Assembly: GCF_008298035.1 (NCBI RefSeq)
Contig: NZ_CP042910.1
Location: 806,001-870,000 of the forward strand
DNA length: 64,000 nucleotides
Source: Gimesia maris
Lineage (GTDB): Bacteria > Planctomycetota > Planctomycetia > Planctomycetales > Planctomycetaceae
Reading direction: 5' to 3'
A program made the position numbers and the translations under genes. Below are positions 1 through 9,557 of this stretch, in pieces. A model generated the notes under the pieces. The model had not been told where the DNA came from. It was given only the letters and a program-made list of their open reading frames with translations, and searched no databases. The number at the start of each line of letters is the position of its first letter. Positions within the stretch are counted from its first letter, which is position 1.

Positions 1-636
1 AATTTCTACGGAGGAAACCTGAATGACATTGACGACAGCATGTTCATATAACGCGGCGGCAATTCGCAGGCTGTTGTCATCGATCCCGCCAACCACTTTG
101 GGAATTCCAGCGGCAGAGAAATCCGGATTACCGGGATCTTCCCGTTCCGGGCTGTAAGCAAGAAAGTAGTCTTCACCCACTTTGAGCCCCGTCGCTTCCA
201 AAATAGGAAGCAGGACATCGCGGGTTGTTGTCGGGTAAGTGGTACTTTCGAGGACGACCAGTTGTCCGGGACGCAGACTGGCGGCGATCGCCTCTGTGGT
301 TTTTTCAACATAACTCAGGTCAGGGTCACGGCTCGTTGTTAGAGGAGTAGGGACACAGATCAGCAGGGCATCTGCTTCTTTCATCCGTGAAGCTTCAGCG
401 GTCGCCTCGAACTGCTTTTTCTCAAGCCAGTTTGTGACTGTTTTTGAGGGAATGTGCTGAATATAACTTTTACCAGCCTGCAGCTGTTCAACTTTGTTTT
501 GATCTACATCAAAACCCATGGTTTTGAAACCACTGTTTACAAAAGCGTCAATCAGAGGGAGCCCGACATAGCCTAAGCCAATAATTCCAATGGTTGCCGT
601 TTTGTCTTTAATCGCCTGCTCAAGCTGATTTGCCAT
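1..636 (-). CDS. UDP-glucose/GDP-mannose dehydrogenase family protein (3' end cut by window)
   Basis: The reading frame runs from ATG at 636 off the left edge, giving 212 residues without a stop. It oxidises a nucleotide sugar (probably UDP-GlcNAc or a relative) to the uronic acid for surface polysaccharide. Visible features are an N-terminal Rossmann glycine motif (GIIGLGYVGLPL, residues about 17-28), the CVPTPL segment, STTYPTT, and SPEREDPG, all typical of the WbpA/TviB branch. The catalytic Cys domain lies outside the window. Substrate specificity cannot be read from this half. The next gene on the same strand begins 186 bp away, so co-transcription is possible but unproven. Confidence 0.9.
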   Translation of the reverse strand, partial: MANQLEQAIKDKTATIGIIGLGYVGLPLIDAFVNSGFKTMGFDVDQNKVEQLQAGKSYIQHIPSKTVTNWLEKKQFEATAEASRMKEADALLICVPTPLTTSRDPDLSYVEKTTEAIAASLRPGQLVVLESTTYPTTTRDVLLPILEATGLKVGEDYFLAYSPEREDPGNPDFSAAGIPKVVGGIDDNSLRIAAALYEHAVVNVIQVSSVEI

Positions 637-821
637 CTAAATACCGTCCTTGTTTAGTCCTAAATGCAGGGAAATGATACAGCTGAAGTCGCCGGATCAT
701 ATCACTCGAACTTATTTCCTGCAAGCATTTTAGCGGTAAGACTCCATTCACGGCGGAGACCGGTTTTTCTACTAAACAAGTGTTCGAAACCGGCTCTGCC
801 AGTGCTGGGATACCCTCTGTA

Positions 822-2912
822 TTACAACAGTCCTGTATGCCGCAGGAGTGGTTCAGGACTGGGTTCCCGACCACGGAACTCTTTAAACAGATCCATGGGG
901 TGGCGACTGCCTCCCATAGCGAGGATTGTGTCGCGGAATCGTCGTCCGGTCGCTTCGACGGCCTGCTCATCGTCGAGTCCTGCCTCTTCAAACGCGCTGA
1001 ACGCGTCAGCACTGAGAACTTCGGCCCATTTATAACTGAAGTAACCGGCGGCATATCCCCCTGCAAAGATATGCTGAAACGAGCATAAAAACCGATCCTC
1101 GGGCAGCATCGGCAGAACCGAAGTGCTCTGACTGATTTCGCGCTGGACGTCGAAGACGGATTCACTGCCATCGGGGTCAAATTCACTATGAAGTTTTAAA
1201 TCGACGACACCAAACTGAATCTGACGCAGCATTTGAGTGCCCGCCTGGAAGTTGCGTGCGGCTTTGATTTTTTCAAACAGTTCATCGGGGAGTGTTTCAC
1301 CCGTTTCGAAATGTTTAGCCATCCCCAGTAGTGTGGGTTTGTGATAGCACCAGTTTTCCATAAACTGGCTGGCCAGTTCGACGGCATCCCATTCCACGCC
1401 ATTGATGCCGGCAGCATCTGCTTCATTAATCGTCGTCAGCATATGCTGCAGACCATGACCGAATTCATGGAACAGTGTTTCCACTTCTCGAAATGTCATC
1501 AGTGAGGGTTTTGAACCTACCGGCGGCGTAGAATTGCACACCAGGTGCGCGACCGGAAGCTGTACTGTTCCGTTCACAATTTTGCGACCCAGGCAGTCGT
1601 CCATCCAGGCACCTCCCCGTTTGTCGGCAGGGCGGGCGTAGGGATCCAGGTAAAAACCGGCAATCGTTTCGCCGGACTCATTCGCGATGTTGAAATAACG
1701 GACATCCTTATTCCAGACAGGGATATCATCCGTGACCTGGGTGACTGTGATTCCAAAGATACGATTGACCAGTTGAAACAGACCATCCAGTACTTTTTCC
1801 AGCGAGAAATAAGGTCGTAACTCTTCATCAGTATAACTGAAACGCTGTTCCCGCAGACGTTCTGACCAGAAGGCGAAGTCCCATTGGATAATAGGTTCTG
1901 TTTCGCCTTGTGCAGATGCAAACTCCTGCAGATCTTTCAAATCCTGTTGACCGTTTTCAAAGGAGGCAGTTCGCAGTCGTTCTTCCATCTCGAGAACGGC
2001 GTCGATGCTGGGCGCCATTTTTTCTGCCAGACTGACTTCGGCGAAGTTGGCATATCCCAGCAGATGCGCTTTCTCTTTGCGTAACTTGAGAATCTCCGGA
2101 ATCAATGGTTCATTATTGATTTCACCCTCTGATGCACGCGTAATAAACGCACGATATACTTTTTCCCTTAATTCGCGATTGCGGCAGTGCTGCATAAAAG
2201 GACCGAAGCAGGGAAAGTCCAGACTGATGCGCCAGGGGCCTTCTTCCGGAGTTGCTTCGACTTCAGGTTTTTTCTCATCCCAGCTGTTGTAGGATTGTGC
2301 GGCCAACTGTTTAAGGCTGTCCGGGAAGCCAGCGACATCATCCGCGCTGGTAATGATCAGTGTGAAAGCTTTTGTAGCATCCAGCACGTTGTTGGCAAAT
2401 TTCGTGGACAGGCTCGAAAGTTCTCTGGCAATTTCATTGAACCGGGTCAGTTGTTCGCCGGAGAGACCGATACCTGCCAGTTCCGCTGACAGGATCCGTT
2501 TCTCGATAATCCGCCTTTGTGCATCATTGAGCGAATTCCAGTTTTCACTGTCTCGCAAAGCGACTAATGCTTCGTAAATGGGCTTACTCTGCCTGGCACT
2601 TAATGAAAATGCAACAATGTCCGGTAAAACACTTTCGTAGGCTTCCCGGATTTCAGGAGTATTTTTCACGCCCAGCAGATGGCCCACAGAACCCCATGAT
2701 CGTTCCCAGGGATAGTCCAGTTCTTCCAGAGGCTGCATTAAACCTTCCCAGGAGGGCTGCGCTTCCGCTTCGATTTTTTTCAGACCCGCTTCTGACTGCT
2801 CCAGAAGTGCTTTGACAGCTGGCTGAATATGTTGCGGTTCGATACGATCGAAACGTGGAAGTCCCTCTAATACCAGGAGGGGATTATCTGATAAACTCGA
2901 TTGCTGATCCAT
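822..2912 (-). CDS. prlC: Oligopeptidase A, M3 family zinc metallopeptidase
   Basis: This 696-residue protein has the length and layout of bacterial oligopeptidase A, a cytoplasmic zinc enzyme that trims short peptides and cleaved signal peptides. The catalytic HEFGH motif lies at about residues 479-483 in the context TLFHEFGHGLQHML. The C-terminal zinc-ligand region contains the family's FAGGYAAGYFSYKWAEVL segment. The start at 2912 (MDQQSSLSDNPLL) gives the usual family N-terminus with no signal peptide. It is divergent from the hydrolase gene starting at 3123. The assignment to M3 is secure. The symbol prlC rather than dcp rests on overall resemblance. Confidence 0.93.
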   Translation of the reverse strand: MDQQSSLSDNPLLVLEGLPRFDRIEPQHIQPAVKALLEQSEAGLKKIEAEAQPSWEGLMQPLEELDYPWERSWGSVGHLLGVKNTPEIREAYESVLPDIVAFSLSARQSKPIYEALVALRDSENWNSLNDAQRRIIEKRILSAELAGIGLSGEQLTRFNEIARELSSLSTKFANNVLDATKAFTLIITSADDVAGFPDSLKQLAAQSYNSWDEKKPEVEATPEEGPWRISLDFPCFGPFMQHCRNRELREKVYRAFITRASEGEINNEPLIPEILKLRKEKAHLLGYANFAEVSLAEKMAPSIDAVLEMEERLRTASFENGQQDLKDLQEFASAQGETEPIIQWDFAFWSERLREQRFSYTDEELRPYFSLEKVLDGLFQLVNRIFGITVTQVTDDIPVWNKDVRYFNIANESGETIAGFYLDPYARPADKRGGAWMDDCLGRKIVNGTVQLPVAHLVCNSTPPVGSKPSLMTFREVETLFHEFGHGLQHMLTTINEADAAGINGVEWDAVELASQFMENWCYHKPTLLGMAKHFETGETLPDELFEKIKAARNFQAGTQMLRQIQFGVVDLKLHSEFDPDGSESVFDVQREISQSTSVLPMLPEDRFLCSFQHIFAGGYAAGYFSYKWAEVLSADAFSAFEEAGLDDEQAVEATGRRFRDTILAMGGSRHPMDLFKEFRGREPSPEPLLRHTGLL

Positions 2913-3122
2913 TTGTGAAACTGTCCTTCCCGGGGGAATTGATAATATGCATAATTGAGAGGTTATTGATACAAAAACCGGCTCTGCAGCTGATGAGGCA
3001 GGTCATCATAAAATAAACAGGCTCTGATTTAAAAGGCATTCTTATGGATTCGGGAAATCGATACAATGCCTGAAATCAGTTTAACTCTTTTACAGGAAAG
3101 TTAGTACCGGAGAGCAGGTAAT

Positions 3123-4139
3123 ATGAAGCAGCTTTTCTCGGTCTGGACTGGACTGGCAGTGTTCGTTTTTCTCTCGTCTTTCTGTCGGTCTGAAGAGGCT
3201 GGTCCGTCATCAGATCAGAATCAAAACGAAAAATACACAGCGAAGGATTTAGTTATGAAGACCATGGGCGGACGGCAGTTCTGGGGGGATGTACAGTTTT
3301 TTCATGGCTGGAAGATTCAGCAGCATGTCATCAGTCAGCATTATCGTCTGCTGGATCCGAAAGACCAGAGACATGCCAGTGGCTCATTGGCAGTCTGTCA
3401 GCAGCGCCTCGAAGAGATTAAAGCAGCTGAACGGCTTCCGCCTATGCAGGGCAAAGCCGTAATTCTGATACATGGTATCATTCGCTCTTCCAAGTCATTT
3501 GTAAAAATGAAAGAGTCCTGTCAGCAGAAAAACTGGCTGGTGGTCCCCTTTGATTACCCGAGTACGCAGCGGACGATCCCCGAAAATGCGAGCTATCTGG
3601 GTCAGGTCATTCAATCACTCGAAGGTATTGAAGAGATTGATCTGGTGGTACACAGTATGGGAGGGCTGGTCGTGCGTTCGTGGCTGTCACAACAGGAGGT
3701 TGTCGACCCGCGCGTGAAACGCATGGTCATGCTGGGAGTCCCCAATCGGGGAGCCGATATGGCTGATCGCTTCCGCTCCAATTTACTGTTCAAAGCCATT
3801 TTTGGTCCCGCGGGTCAGCAACTGGTTACCGAAGTCAACAGCGATTTTATCAGCAACCTGCCCACCCCTCCGTTTTCTTTTGGAGTGGTCGCCGGGGGGC
3901 GAAATACTCTGAAAGGTTACAATCCGCTGATTCGTGGCGATAACGACGGCACCGTCGCCGTCAGCAGTACCCGTCTTCCGGGAGCCGATGATTTTATCAT
4001 GTTACCGGTTCTGCATTCATTTATGATGAATGACCCGGAAACAATCGCCCATACGCTGCGGTTCCTGGAGACGGGGGTCTTTCGTGAATCAGGAAAACCG
4101 CAACCGATTCCTGTACCTCAGACAGTAACAGTGCCATAA
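3123..4139 (+). CDS. Secreted alpha/beta hydrolase, lipase-like
   Basis: A 338-residue protein with a hydrophobic N-terminal segment (residues about 3-21) that looks like a signal peptide. The hydrolase core begins near residue 118 with VILIHGI (oxyanion region). The nucleophile elbow is VVHSMGG, with Ser188 as the likely nucleophile. A DNDGTV segment and a late LPVLHSF His complete a plausible triad. This pattern fits class-2 lipase/PGAP1-like acylhydrolases acting on lipid esters outside the cytoplasm. The exact substrate is not visible. It stands alone: the next gene starts 78 bp downstream and encodes an unrelated membrane protein. Confidence 0.8.
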   Translation: MKQLFSVWTGLAVFVFLSSFCRSEEAGPSSDQNQNEKYTAKDLVMKTMGGRQFWGDVQFFHGWKIQQHVISQHYRLLDPKDQRHASGSLAVCQQRLEEIKAAERLPPMQGKAVILIHGIIRSSKSFVKMKESCQQKNWLVVPFDYPSTQRTIPENASYLGQVIQSLEGIEEIDLVVHSMGGLVVRSWLSQQEVVDPRVKRMVMLGVPNRGADMADRFRSNLLFKAIFGPAGQQLVTEVNSDFISNLPTPPFSFGVVAGGRNTLKGYNPLIRGDNDGTVAVSSTRLPGADDFIMLPVLHSFMMNDPETIAHTLRFLETGVFRESGKPQPIPVPQTVTVP

Positions 4140-4217
4140 TTGTCAGCTGGAATTGAGAGATCAGTTTTATCGTTTCAAGTCATAATTGTACCCGTCTGAA
4201 TGAAATGAGCGTTTAGT

Positions 4218-4625
4218 ATGGACCGTGATCAGCGACATCTGCAGTTGCTTTCAAAGCTACAGATCATTTATGGAATACTGAATATTTTTGTGACACTGAT
4301 TTTATATTGGGTCGTGAAGGACCTGTCAGACGCAACCCGCGATTACCTGGGGCGGACTCGACCTGAGTTAGAAGTTTCCCTGATGATCGGCTTCGGGGTT
4401 ATCTTTTACCTGATTGGTTTCGCGATCCTGTTTTGTATCATTCTGGCTGGTCAGTCGCTGGCACGTTATGAAAACTATCGGTTCTGTCTGATCGTTGCCA
4501 TTTGTGAATGTCCTATCTTTCCGTTTGGTACCATGTTGGGTATCGCCACGATTGTGGTTCTGCTGCGAGATTCGGTGAAACAGTTATTTCTGAAAAACAG
4601 CCAGAAAAGTCAGCCCGTCGATTAA
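4218..4625 (+). CDS. Small integral membrane protein of unknown function
   Basis: This 135-residue protein begins MDRDQRHLQLLSKLQIIYG and has three to four hydrophobic helices (about residues 15-37, 50-77 and 88-112). The Arg/Tyr-rich cytoplasmic loop followed by CLIVAICEC, FPFGTMLGIATIVVL and DSVKQLF resembles a small membrane-protein family I know from many bacteria. Its function is unknown there. It is followed 52 bp later by the flippase-like gene on the same strand, which weakly suggests an envelope role. Confidence 0.75.
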   Translation: MDRDQRHLQLLSKLQIIYGILNIFVTLILYWVVKDLSDATRDYLGRTRPELEVSLMIGFGVIFYLIGFAILFCIILAGQSLARYENYRFCLIVAICECPIFPFGTMLGIATIVVLLRDSVKQLFLKNSQKSQPVD

Positions 4626-4677
4626 CAGGTTCTGCGAATACACTTCTCTACAGTTCTCACTCAAAGTTTCCGTTTTC

Positions 4678-5745
4678 ATGTCTGATCCATCAGCTGACTC
4701 TAAAAAAAAATCTGGTTCTGCGCTGATCTGGAAACTGACGAAATGGGGATTACTGGCGCTGGTACTCTACTTTGTCTGGAAGCAGGGGGCACAGCTTTAC
4801 GAGCAGCAGCAGGAAGCAATCACAGAAATTCAAATCAGCCCCGTCTGGCTGATTTTGTCAGGAATCTGCTATTTCATAGCCTGGTTACCTTCCGTCTGGT
4901 TCTGGCAGCAACTGATGCTTGCCTCCGGGGAAAAAGTCGATTTCTGGCCGACAGCGCGTGCCTATTATTGTGGTCATCTGGGAAAGTACATTCCCGGCAA
5001 AGTGACCGTCCTTTTAATTCGTGCTACGCTGCTTAAGGAATATGGCGTGCGTGTTTCGGTAGCCGCTGTGACAGCCGCGTATGAAACGCTGGCAGTCATG
5101 GGAGTCGGACTGGTCCTGTTTCTGGCATTGATCCCGTTTGTGATCGACGTCGATCAACTGGATGACTGGCCGGCGTGGGTTCAGTATCTTCAAGCACACC
5201 CTTTCCTTGTCCCGACTTTGATTCTGGTTGTTCTCTTTATCTCCCTGCCTCTGGTGGCACGACTGTTAAATTTATTTTCGAAAAAGTTCTCCCGATCCAA
5301 TGTGGAAGCAACAGCCGAAGAACCACAGCCGGAGTTTTCCCTGCGACTGTTATATGCAGGCGTGTTGATGTTCCTGCTCAGCTGGAGCCTGCATGGTTTG
5401 AGCCTGGGACTGACACTGGCCTCAATCAGCGATCAAGGCCTGGTCTGGCAGGAATGGCCGCGCTGGATCGCTGCGGTGTCGGCTGCGTATGCGCTGGGCT
5501 TTCTGGCCTTGTTTGCTCCTGCAGGTCTGGGGGTAAGGGAAGGGTTAATCTCGGCAATCCTTGCCGGTTCTCCGTTAATTGGAGATATAAATGCGTTTGT
5601 TGCCGCGATATTAGTACGAATCGTTTCTTTTGCTAGTGAATTACTGTCTGCCTTTGTTTTATACTATAGTATTGGAAGTCAAGCTTCGACCGACACTGGA
5701 TCGGTGCAGAACCAGCCAGCTTCCGATACAAATGAAATTGTGTAG
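4678..5745 (+). CDS. UPF0104 / lysylphosphatidylglycerol synthase-type transmembrane protein
   Basis: A 355-residue polytopic membrane protein with about eight hydrophobic segments. The segment around residues 100-112, YCGHLGKYIPGKV, is the signature of the flippase-like membrane domain shared by MprF and the UPF0104/AglD-like proteins. A later ALGFLALFAPAGLGVREG stretch (about residues 268-285) is also diagnostic. Family members flip aminoacyl- or glycosyl-phospholipids or act with polyprenyl-linked sugars. The neighbouring DPM1-like glycosyltransferase starts 28 bp downstream, so the pair may build and translocate a lipid-linked sugar. That coupling is inference. The soluble aminoacyltransferase half of MprF is absent. 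Confidence 0.85.
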   Translation: MSDPSADSKKKSGSALIWKLTKWGLLALVLYFVWKQGAQLYEQQQEAITEIQISPVWLILSGICYFIAWLPSVWFWQQLMLASGEKVDFWPTARAYYCGHLGKYIPGKVTVLLIRATLLKEYGVRVSVAAVTAAYETLAVMGVGLVLFLALIPFVIDVDQLDDWPAWVQYLQAHPFLVPTLILVVLFISLPLVARLLNLFSKKFSRSNVEATAEEPQPEFSLRLLYAGVLMFLLSWSLHGLSLGLTLASISDQGLVWQEWPRWIAAVSAAYALGFLALFAPAGLGVREGLISAILAGSPLIGDINAFVAAILVRIVSFASELLSAFVLYYSIGSQASTDTGSVQNQPASDTNEIV

Positions 5746-5773
5746 AAAATAAAACGAGCGAAAGGTATTTGTT

Positions 5774-6751
5774 GTGCTCTCGATTATGATTCCTGTCTTA
5801 AATGAATCCGAAAGTCTGCCACAGTTGTATCAGGAGATCTGTGACACGAGTCAGCAGCATAATATTGATCTCGAAGTCATTTTTATCGACGATGGTTCCT
5901 CTGACCGTTCCTGGGAAATTATCTCCGGGCTGGCTGCGAAGGATGGCCGGGTATCCGGGATCCGCTTTCGTCGCAACTTTGCCAAAGCAGCCGCTCTGAC
6001 GGCTGGTATGCGGGCTGCCCGTGGGTCTGTCATTATGATGATGGACGCCGACCTGCAGGATAACCCGAAAGAGATTCCCCGCTTTCTGGAGAAACTCAAC
6101 GAAGGTTACGATGTCGTCAATGGCTGGAAAGAACGCCGCCTCGACCCCTGGCATAAAGTCTACCCGAGCAAAGTCTTTAACTGGATGATCGCTAAACTGA
6201 CCGGGCTCCAACTGCACGATCACAACTGCGGCTTCAAATTATTTCGGAAAGAAGTCGCCGCGGAAATTCGTATCTATGGGGAATTGCATCGCTTCATTCC
6301 TGTGCTTGCAGACGCCCGCGGCTTTAAAGTGACCGAGATTCCGGTACATCACCGCGAGCGGCAGCACGGTCATTCCAAGTACGGAGTCCGCCGGTTCCTG
6401 AGAGGCTTTCTTGATCTGTTGACGGTCCGGTTTTTAACAGGTTACGGCCAACGACCACAACACATGCTGGGGGCTATTGGTCTGGGATTTCTTTCGATTG
6501 GATTTCTCGGACTGGGATATCTGGGTTTCATCTGGATTTTGACAAACGTGTTTGGTATGGGATTCGGGCCGATCGGAAGTCGCCCTCTGTTAGCCTATTC
6601 GATTGCAGCGACTTTTCTAGGCGGTCAGGCAATCAGCCTGGGGCTGCTGGCAGAATTGATTGTCGCTTACACGGGCCGTCATCAGGATTCTTACAGTATT
6701 TCTGAACGCACTGATACAGCAACTCAGAATGAACAGGAAATTATCATCTGA
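5774..6751 (+). CDS. Family 2 glycosyltransferase, DPM1/ArnC-like, with C-terminal membrane helices
   Basis: A 325-residue protein that probably transfers a sugar from a nucleotide donor to polyprenyl phosphate at the inner membrane. The GT2 core starts immediately ([14 protein letters not shown]) and shows the DDGSSD motif near residues 40-45, the catalytic [10 protein letters not shown] segment near residues 91-100, and a basic [12 protein letters not shown] stretch. Two to three hydrophobic helices follow from about residue 230, as in ArnC/GtrB enzymes. The start is GTG at 5774, because the first residues of the family match begin there. It is 28 bp behind the flippase-like gene and probably in the same transcript. 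Confidence 0.9.
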   Translation: MLSIMIPVLNESESLPQLYQEICDTSQQHNIDLEVIFIDDGSSDRSWEIISGLAAKDGRVSGIRFRRNFAKAAALTAGMRAARGSVIMMMDADLQDNPKEIPRFLEKLNEGYDVVNGWKERRLDPWHKVYPSKVFNWMIAKLTGLQLHDHNCGFKLFRKEVAAEIRIYGELHRFIPVLADARGFKVTEIPVHHRERQHGHSKYGVRRFLRGFLDLLTVRFLTGYGQRPQHMLGAIGLGFLSIGFLGLGYLGFIWILTNVFGMGFGPIGSRPLLAYSIAATFLGGQAISLGLLAELIVAYTGRHQDSYSISERTDTATQNEQEIII

Positions 6752-6816
6752 AGATGTTTGGTGTTCAGGAAGTATTAAGGTCGATCCTGTTTCTTGATCT
6801 GGAAATGAAGCCATAG

Positions 6817-8211
6817 ATGAAAATTACGTTTCTGGGAGCTGCTGGAGAAGTCACGGGCAGCCAGCATTTAATCGAAACTGACTCTCGCCGCATTTTGCTG
6901 GACTGTGGACTGTTCCAGGGGCACAGGCAGGAATCGTACCTGAAAAACAGTCGCTTCGCTTATCCCCCCGAATCACTGGACGCGGTGTTTCTTTCGCATG
7001 GTCATATGGATCACTGCGGGAATTTGCCACGATTGTTCAATAAAGGATTTCGAGGACCAGTCTTCTGCACTTCGGCCACAGCGGATATCGCTGAGATAAT
7101 GCTGAAGGACAGCGCGCGGATTCAGGAAGAAGATGCGCGTTATCTTGCCCGAAAACTGACAGACAAGCATCCTCCCATCGAACCACTCTACTCTGAAGAT
7201 GATGTCACAGCAGTCGCGAAACAGTTCGAGCGTCTGGAGTACCAGGAATGGCATGAACTGGGCGATGACCTCAAGGTACGTTTCCTGGATGCCGGTCATA
7301 TTCTGGGCTCTGCCATCATTGAACTGAAAATCAAAGATCAACGCGAGTGGCGGCACCTGGTTTTTACTGGTGACCTGGGGCGACGTGATTTACCTTTACT
7401 GCGGGACCCGGAATTGATTGAGGGGTGTGAAGTCCTGATTTCCGAGAGTACGTATGGGAATCGGGTTCATGAAAAAGCCTCGGACGTCAAAGAAGAGCTG
7501 TTCCAGATACTGGATGAAGCGTATCGTCTGGAAGGACGTGTGATCATTCCTGCGTTCAGTCTCGGGCGGACGCAGCAGATCATATATTACCTGAATGATC
7601 TCTATAATGAAAAACGTCTGCCTCATATTCCCATTTTTGTAGACAGTCCCCTGTCGACGCGACTGGTCTCCGTGTTCCGTGCTCACCTTCAGGATATGGA
7701 TGATAATGTACGGGAAGTGATCTCAACAGACCGGGATCCATTCGGTTTTTCTCTGCTGGATTATGTTTCCTCGCGTGAAGAAAGTATTGCGCTCAATAAA
7801 CGTAAAGGAGCATTCGTCGTCATTGCCGGGAGCGGGATGTGTGAAAATGGCCGCGTACGACATCATCTGAAAAATGGTATCTCTAATGTGGAAAATACCG
7901 TGGTGCTCATGGGCTATCAGGCCGCGCATACCTTAGGTCGGCGTCTTCAGAATAAAGACCCGAAGGTCAAAATCTTCGATCGTTATTACGAAGTCAAAGC
8001 CAAAGTGGTTCAGTTGAGTGGTCTGTCCGGGCATGCGGATGTCGAGGATTTTAAGTGGTGGTATGAAGAATCGGCAAAGCGAGGCAATATTGGACAGGTC
8101 TTTCTGGTGCACGGTGAACCGGAATCGGCGACTGCCCTGGCTGCATTAATCAGAGATCAGTGTGATGAGGACCCCATCATCCCCCAGTATCATGAATCTT
8201 TTGAAGTGTAG
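6817..8211 (+). CDS. Metallo-beta-lactamase/beta-CASP family ribonuclease
   Basis: A 464-residue protein of the CPSF73-like beta-CASP nuclease family, which cuts RNA endo- or exonucleolytically. The zinc motif HGHMDH is at residues 61-66. Later motifs are a DAGHILGS segment, SESTYGN, the beta-CASP signature IPAFSLGRTQQ, then GSGMCENGRVRHHL and the C-terminal LSGLSGHADVEDF and VHGEP segments. It lacks KH RNA-binding domains. The ASCH-domain gene starts 8 bp after its stop, so the two are almost certainly co-transcribed. The beta-CASP assignment is firm; the natural RNA target is unknown. Confidence 0.92.
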   Translation: MKITFLGAAGEVTGSQHLIETDSRRILLDCGLFQGHRQESYLKNSRFAYPPESLDAVFLSHGHMDHCGNLPRLFNKGFRGPVFCTSATADIAEIMLKDSARIQEEDARYLARKLTDKHPPIEPLYSEDDVTAVAKQFERLEYQEWHELGDDLKVRFLDAGHILGSAIIELKIKDQREWRHLVFTGDLGRRDLPLLRDPELIEGCEVLISESTYGNRVHEKASDVKEELFQILDEAYRLEGRVIIPAFSLGRTQQIIYYLNDLYNEKRLPHIPIFVDSPLSTRLVSVFRAHLQDMDDNVREVISTDRDPFGFSLLDYVSSREESIALNKRKGAFVVIAGSGMCENGRVRHHLKNGISNVENTVVLMGYQAAHTLGRRLQNKDPKVKIFDRYYEVKAKVVQLSGLSGHADVEDFKWWYEESAKRGNIGQVFLVHGEPESATALAALIRDQCDEDPIIPQYHESFEV

Positions 8212-8219
8212 TACTATAG

Positions 8220-8666
8220 ATGACGAAATCGATTACACATCCCGATCACAGTCTGCCGGCATTGGGTATCAGGCAGCCCTGGGCAGAGTTGATTCTGCGT
8301 GGCGAAAAGACGATTGAAATTCGCTCCAGCCAGACGAAAATTCGCGGAACGATTTATGTCTATGCGTCTAAGAAACTGGCGACCACACCACATGCTGTGA
8401 AAGCAGCATCGAAGGCAGGCATCGACGTAAACACGCTACCGACAGGAACTCTGGTTGGTACGGTAGAAATCGTGGATTCGTTTCCCGCCACGGAAAAGCA
8501 TGCTGCCGCAGCCGGGGTACCCGCTGAACTGCTCGCAGGGAAATATGGCTGGAAGCTCGCGAATCCCAGGCGACTTAAGAAACGGATCGTTCCTGAATAC
8601 CTGCCATACGGCGTCTGGTTTTACCCGTTTGTCCGCAAGAATCCCGGCACGAGAAAGAAACAATAA
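8220..8666 (+). CDS. ASCH-domain (PUA-like) protein
   Basis: A 148-residue protein matching the ASCH fold, a PUA-related RNA-binding or nucleotide-modifying module. The family's opening is visible as LGIRQPWAELILRGEKTIEIRS (first half near residues 15-27, Lys and Glu of GEKTIE conserved), followed by RGTIYVYASKK and GTLVGTVEIVDS. It follows the beta-CASP nuclease by 8 bp and ends 3 bp short of the convergent trpA stop. Some ASCH proteins have ribonuclease or amidohydrolase activity. I cannot say which applies here. Confidence 0.85.
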   Translation: MTKSITHPDHSLPALGIRQPWAELILRGEKTIEIRSSQTKIRGTIYVYASKKLATTPHAVKAASKAGIDVNTLPTGTLVGTVEIVDSFPATEKHAAAAGVPAELLAGKYGWKLANPRRLKKRIVPEYLPYGVWFYPFVRKNPGTRKKQ

Positions 8667-8669
8667 ACA

Positions 8670-9491
8670 TCAGCCTCGGGTTGCTGCGGCCATCTGTCCC
8701 GCATACTCGCCAATACCGGCGATAATGTCTTCGCGCTTCTGGCTTTCATCCGAAAATGCAGCGAACTGTTTCACGATGGCTGAACCGATAATAAATCCAT
8801 CGGCTTTTCCGCGGAGCGTATTAACGTGCTCCGGATTACTGATACCAAAGCCCACTGCTAAAGGCAGGTCTGTCAGCTCTCGTAATGCTTCGAGATGAGC
8901 GGTCAGTTCTGGCGGCAGTTCATCACGCACGCCGGTAGTACCAGCCACTGAAATACAATAAATAAAACCACTGGCGGACTGCACGATGCGTCTGGTTCGT
9001 CCCTCCGGAGTCAGAGGAGAAACAAGTTGCACCAGATCCAGTTCAGAAGCTTTAACCTGCTGAGCAAAATCCGACGCTTCATCACCGGGTAGATCGGGAA
9101 CAATCAGTCCGGAAAAGCCGGCTTCTGCCGCTTCCTTCAAAAACTTTTCTGCACCATAGCGAAAGATGATCGCATACGAAACCATGGCAACCAGAGGTGG
9201 CAGGTTGACGGTTTTGTCTGCAGACAGAGTTTTCAGACTTTCAAACAGATCGTGAACGTGAAACTTATTGTTGAGTGCGCGAGTATATGACTCCTGAATG
9301 ACCGGGCCATCGGCAATCGGGTCACTGTAAGGAAAACCGACTTCAACCAGGTCGACGCCTTGTGCCGCCAGTTCCTTGAGGACATCAACGGTTGTTTCCA
9401 GATCTGGGTCACCAGCAGTGATAAAGGGCATGAATGCCATACGGTTTTCAGATTTGACCTGGGCAAATTTTTCTGAGATGGATGTTGTCAC
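8670..9491 (-). CDS. trpA: Tryptophan synthase alpha chain
   Basis: A 273-residue TIM-barrel enzyme that cleaves indole-3-glycerol phosphate to indole and glyceraldehyde 3-phosphate and channels indole to TrpB. Family motifs are present: MPFITAGDPD near residues 21-30, and the active-site stretch LVEVGFPYSDPIADGP with catalytic Glu50 and Asp61. The phosphate-binding VGFGIS segment is near residue 213. It lies 66 bp downstream of trpB on the same strand, in the usual B-A order, without trpC or trpF nearby. Confidence 0.97.
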   Translation of the reverse strand: MTTSISEKFAQVKSENRMAFMPFITAGDPDLETTVDVLKELAAQGVDLVEVGFPYSDPIADGPVIQESYTRALNNKFHVHDLFESLKTLSADKTVNLPPLVAMVSYAIIFRYGAEKFLKEAAEAGFSGLIVPDLPGDEASDFAQQVKASELDLVQLVSPLTPEGRTRRIVQSASGFIYCISVAGTTGVRDELPPELTAHLEALRELTDLPLAVGFGISNPEHVNTLRGKADGFIIGSAIVKQFAAFSDESQKREDIIAGIGEYAGQMAAATRG

Positions 9492-9557
9492 GATTCGCGG
9501 TACTACTTTATGAAAATGATCAGGATATTGGTGCAGGGGGCAGGGGGAACAGCGCGA

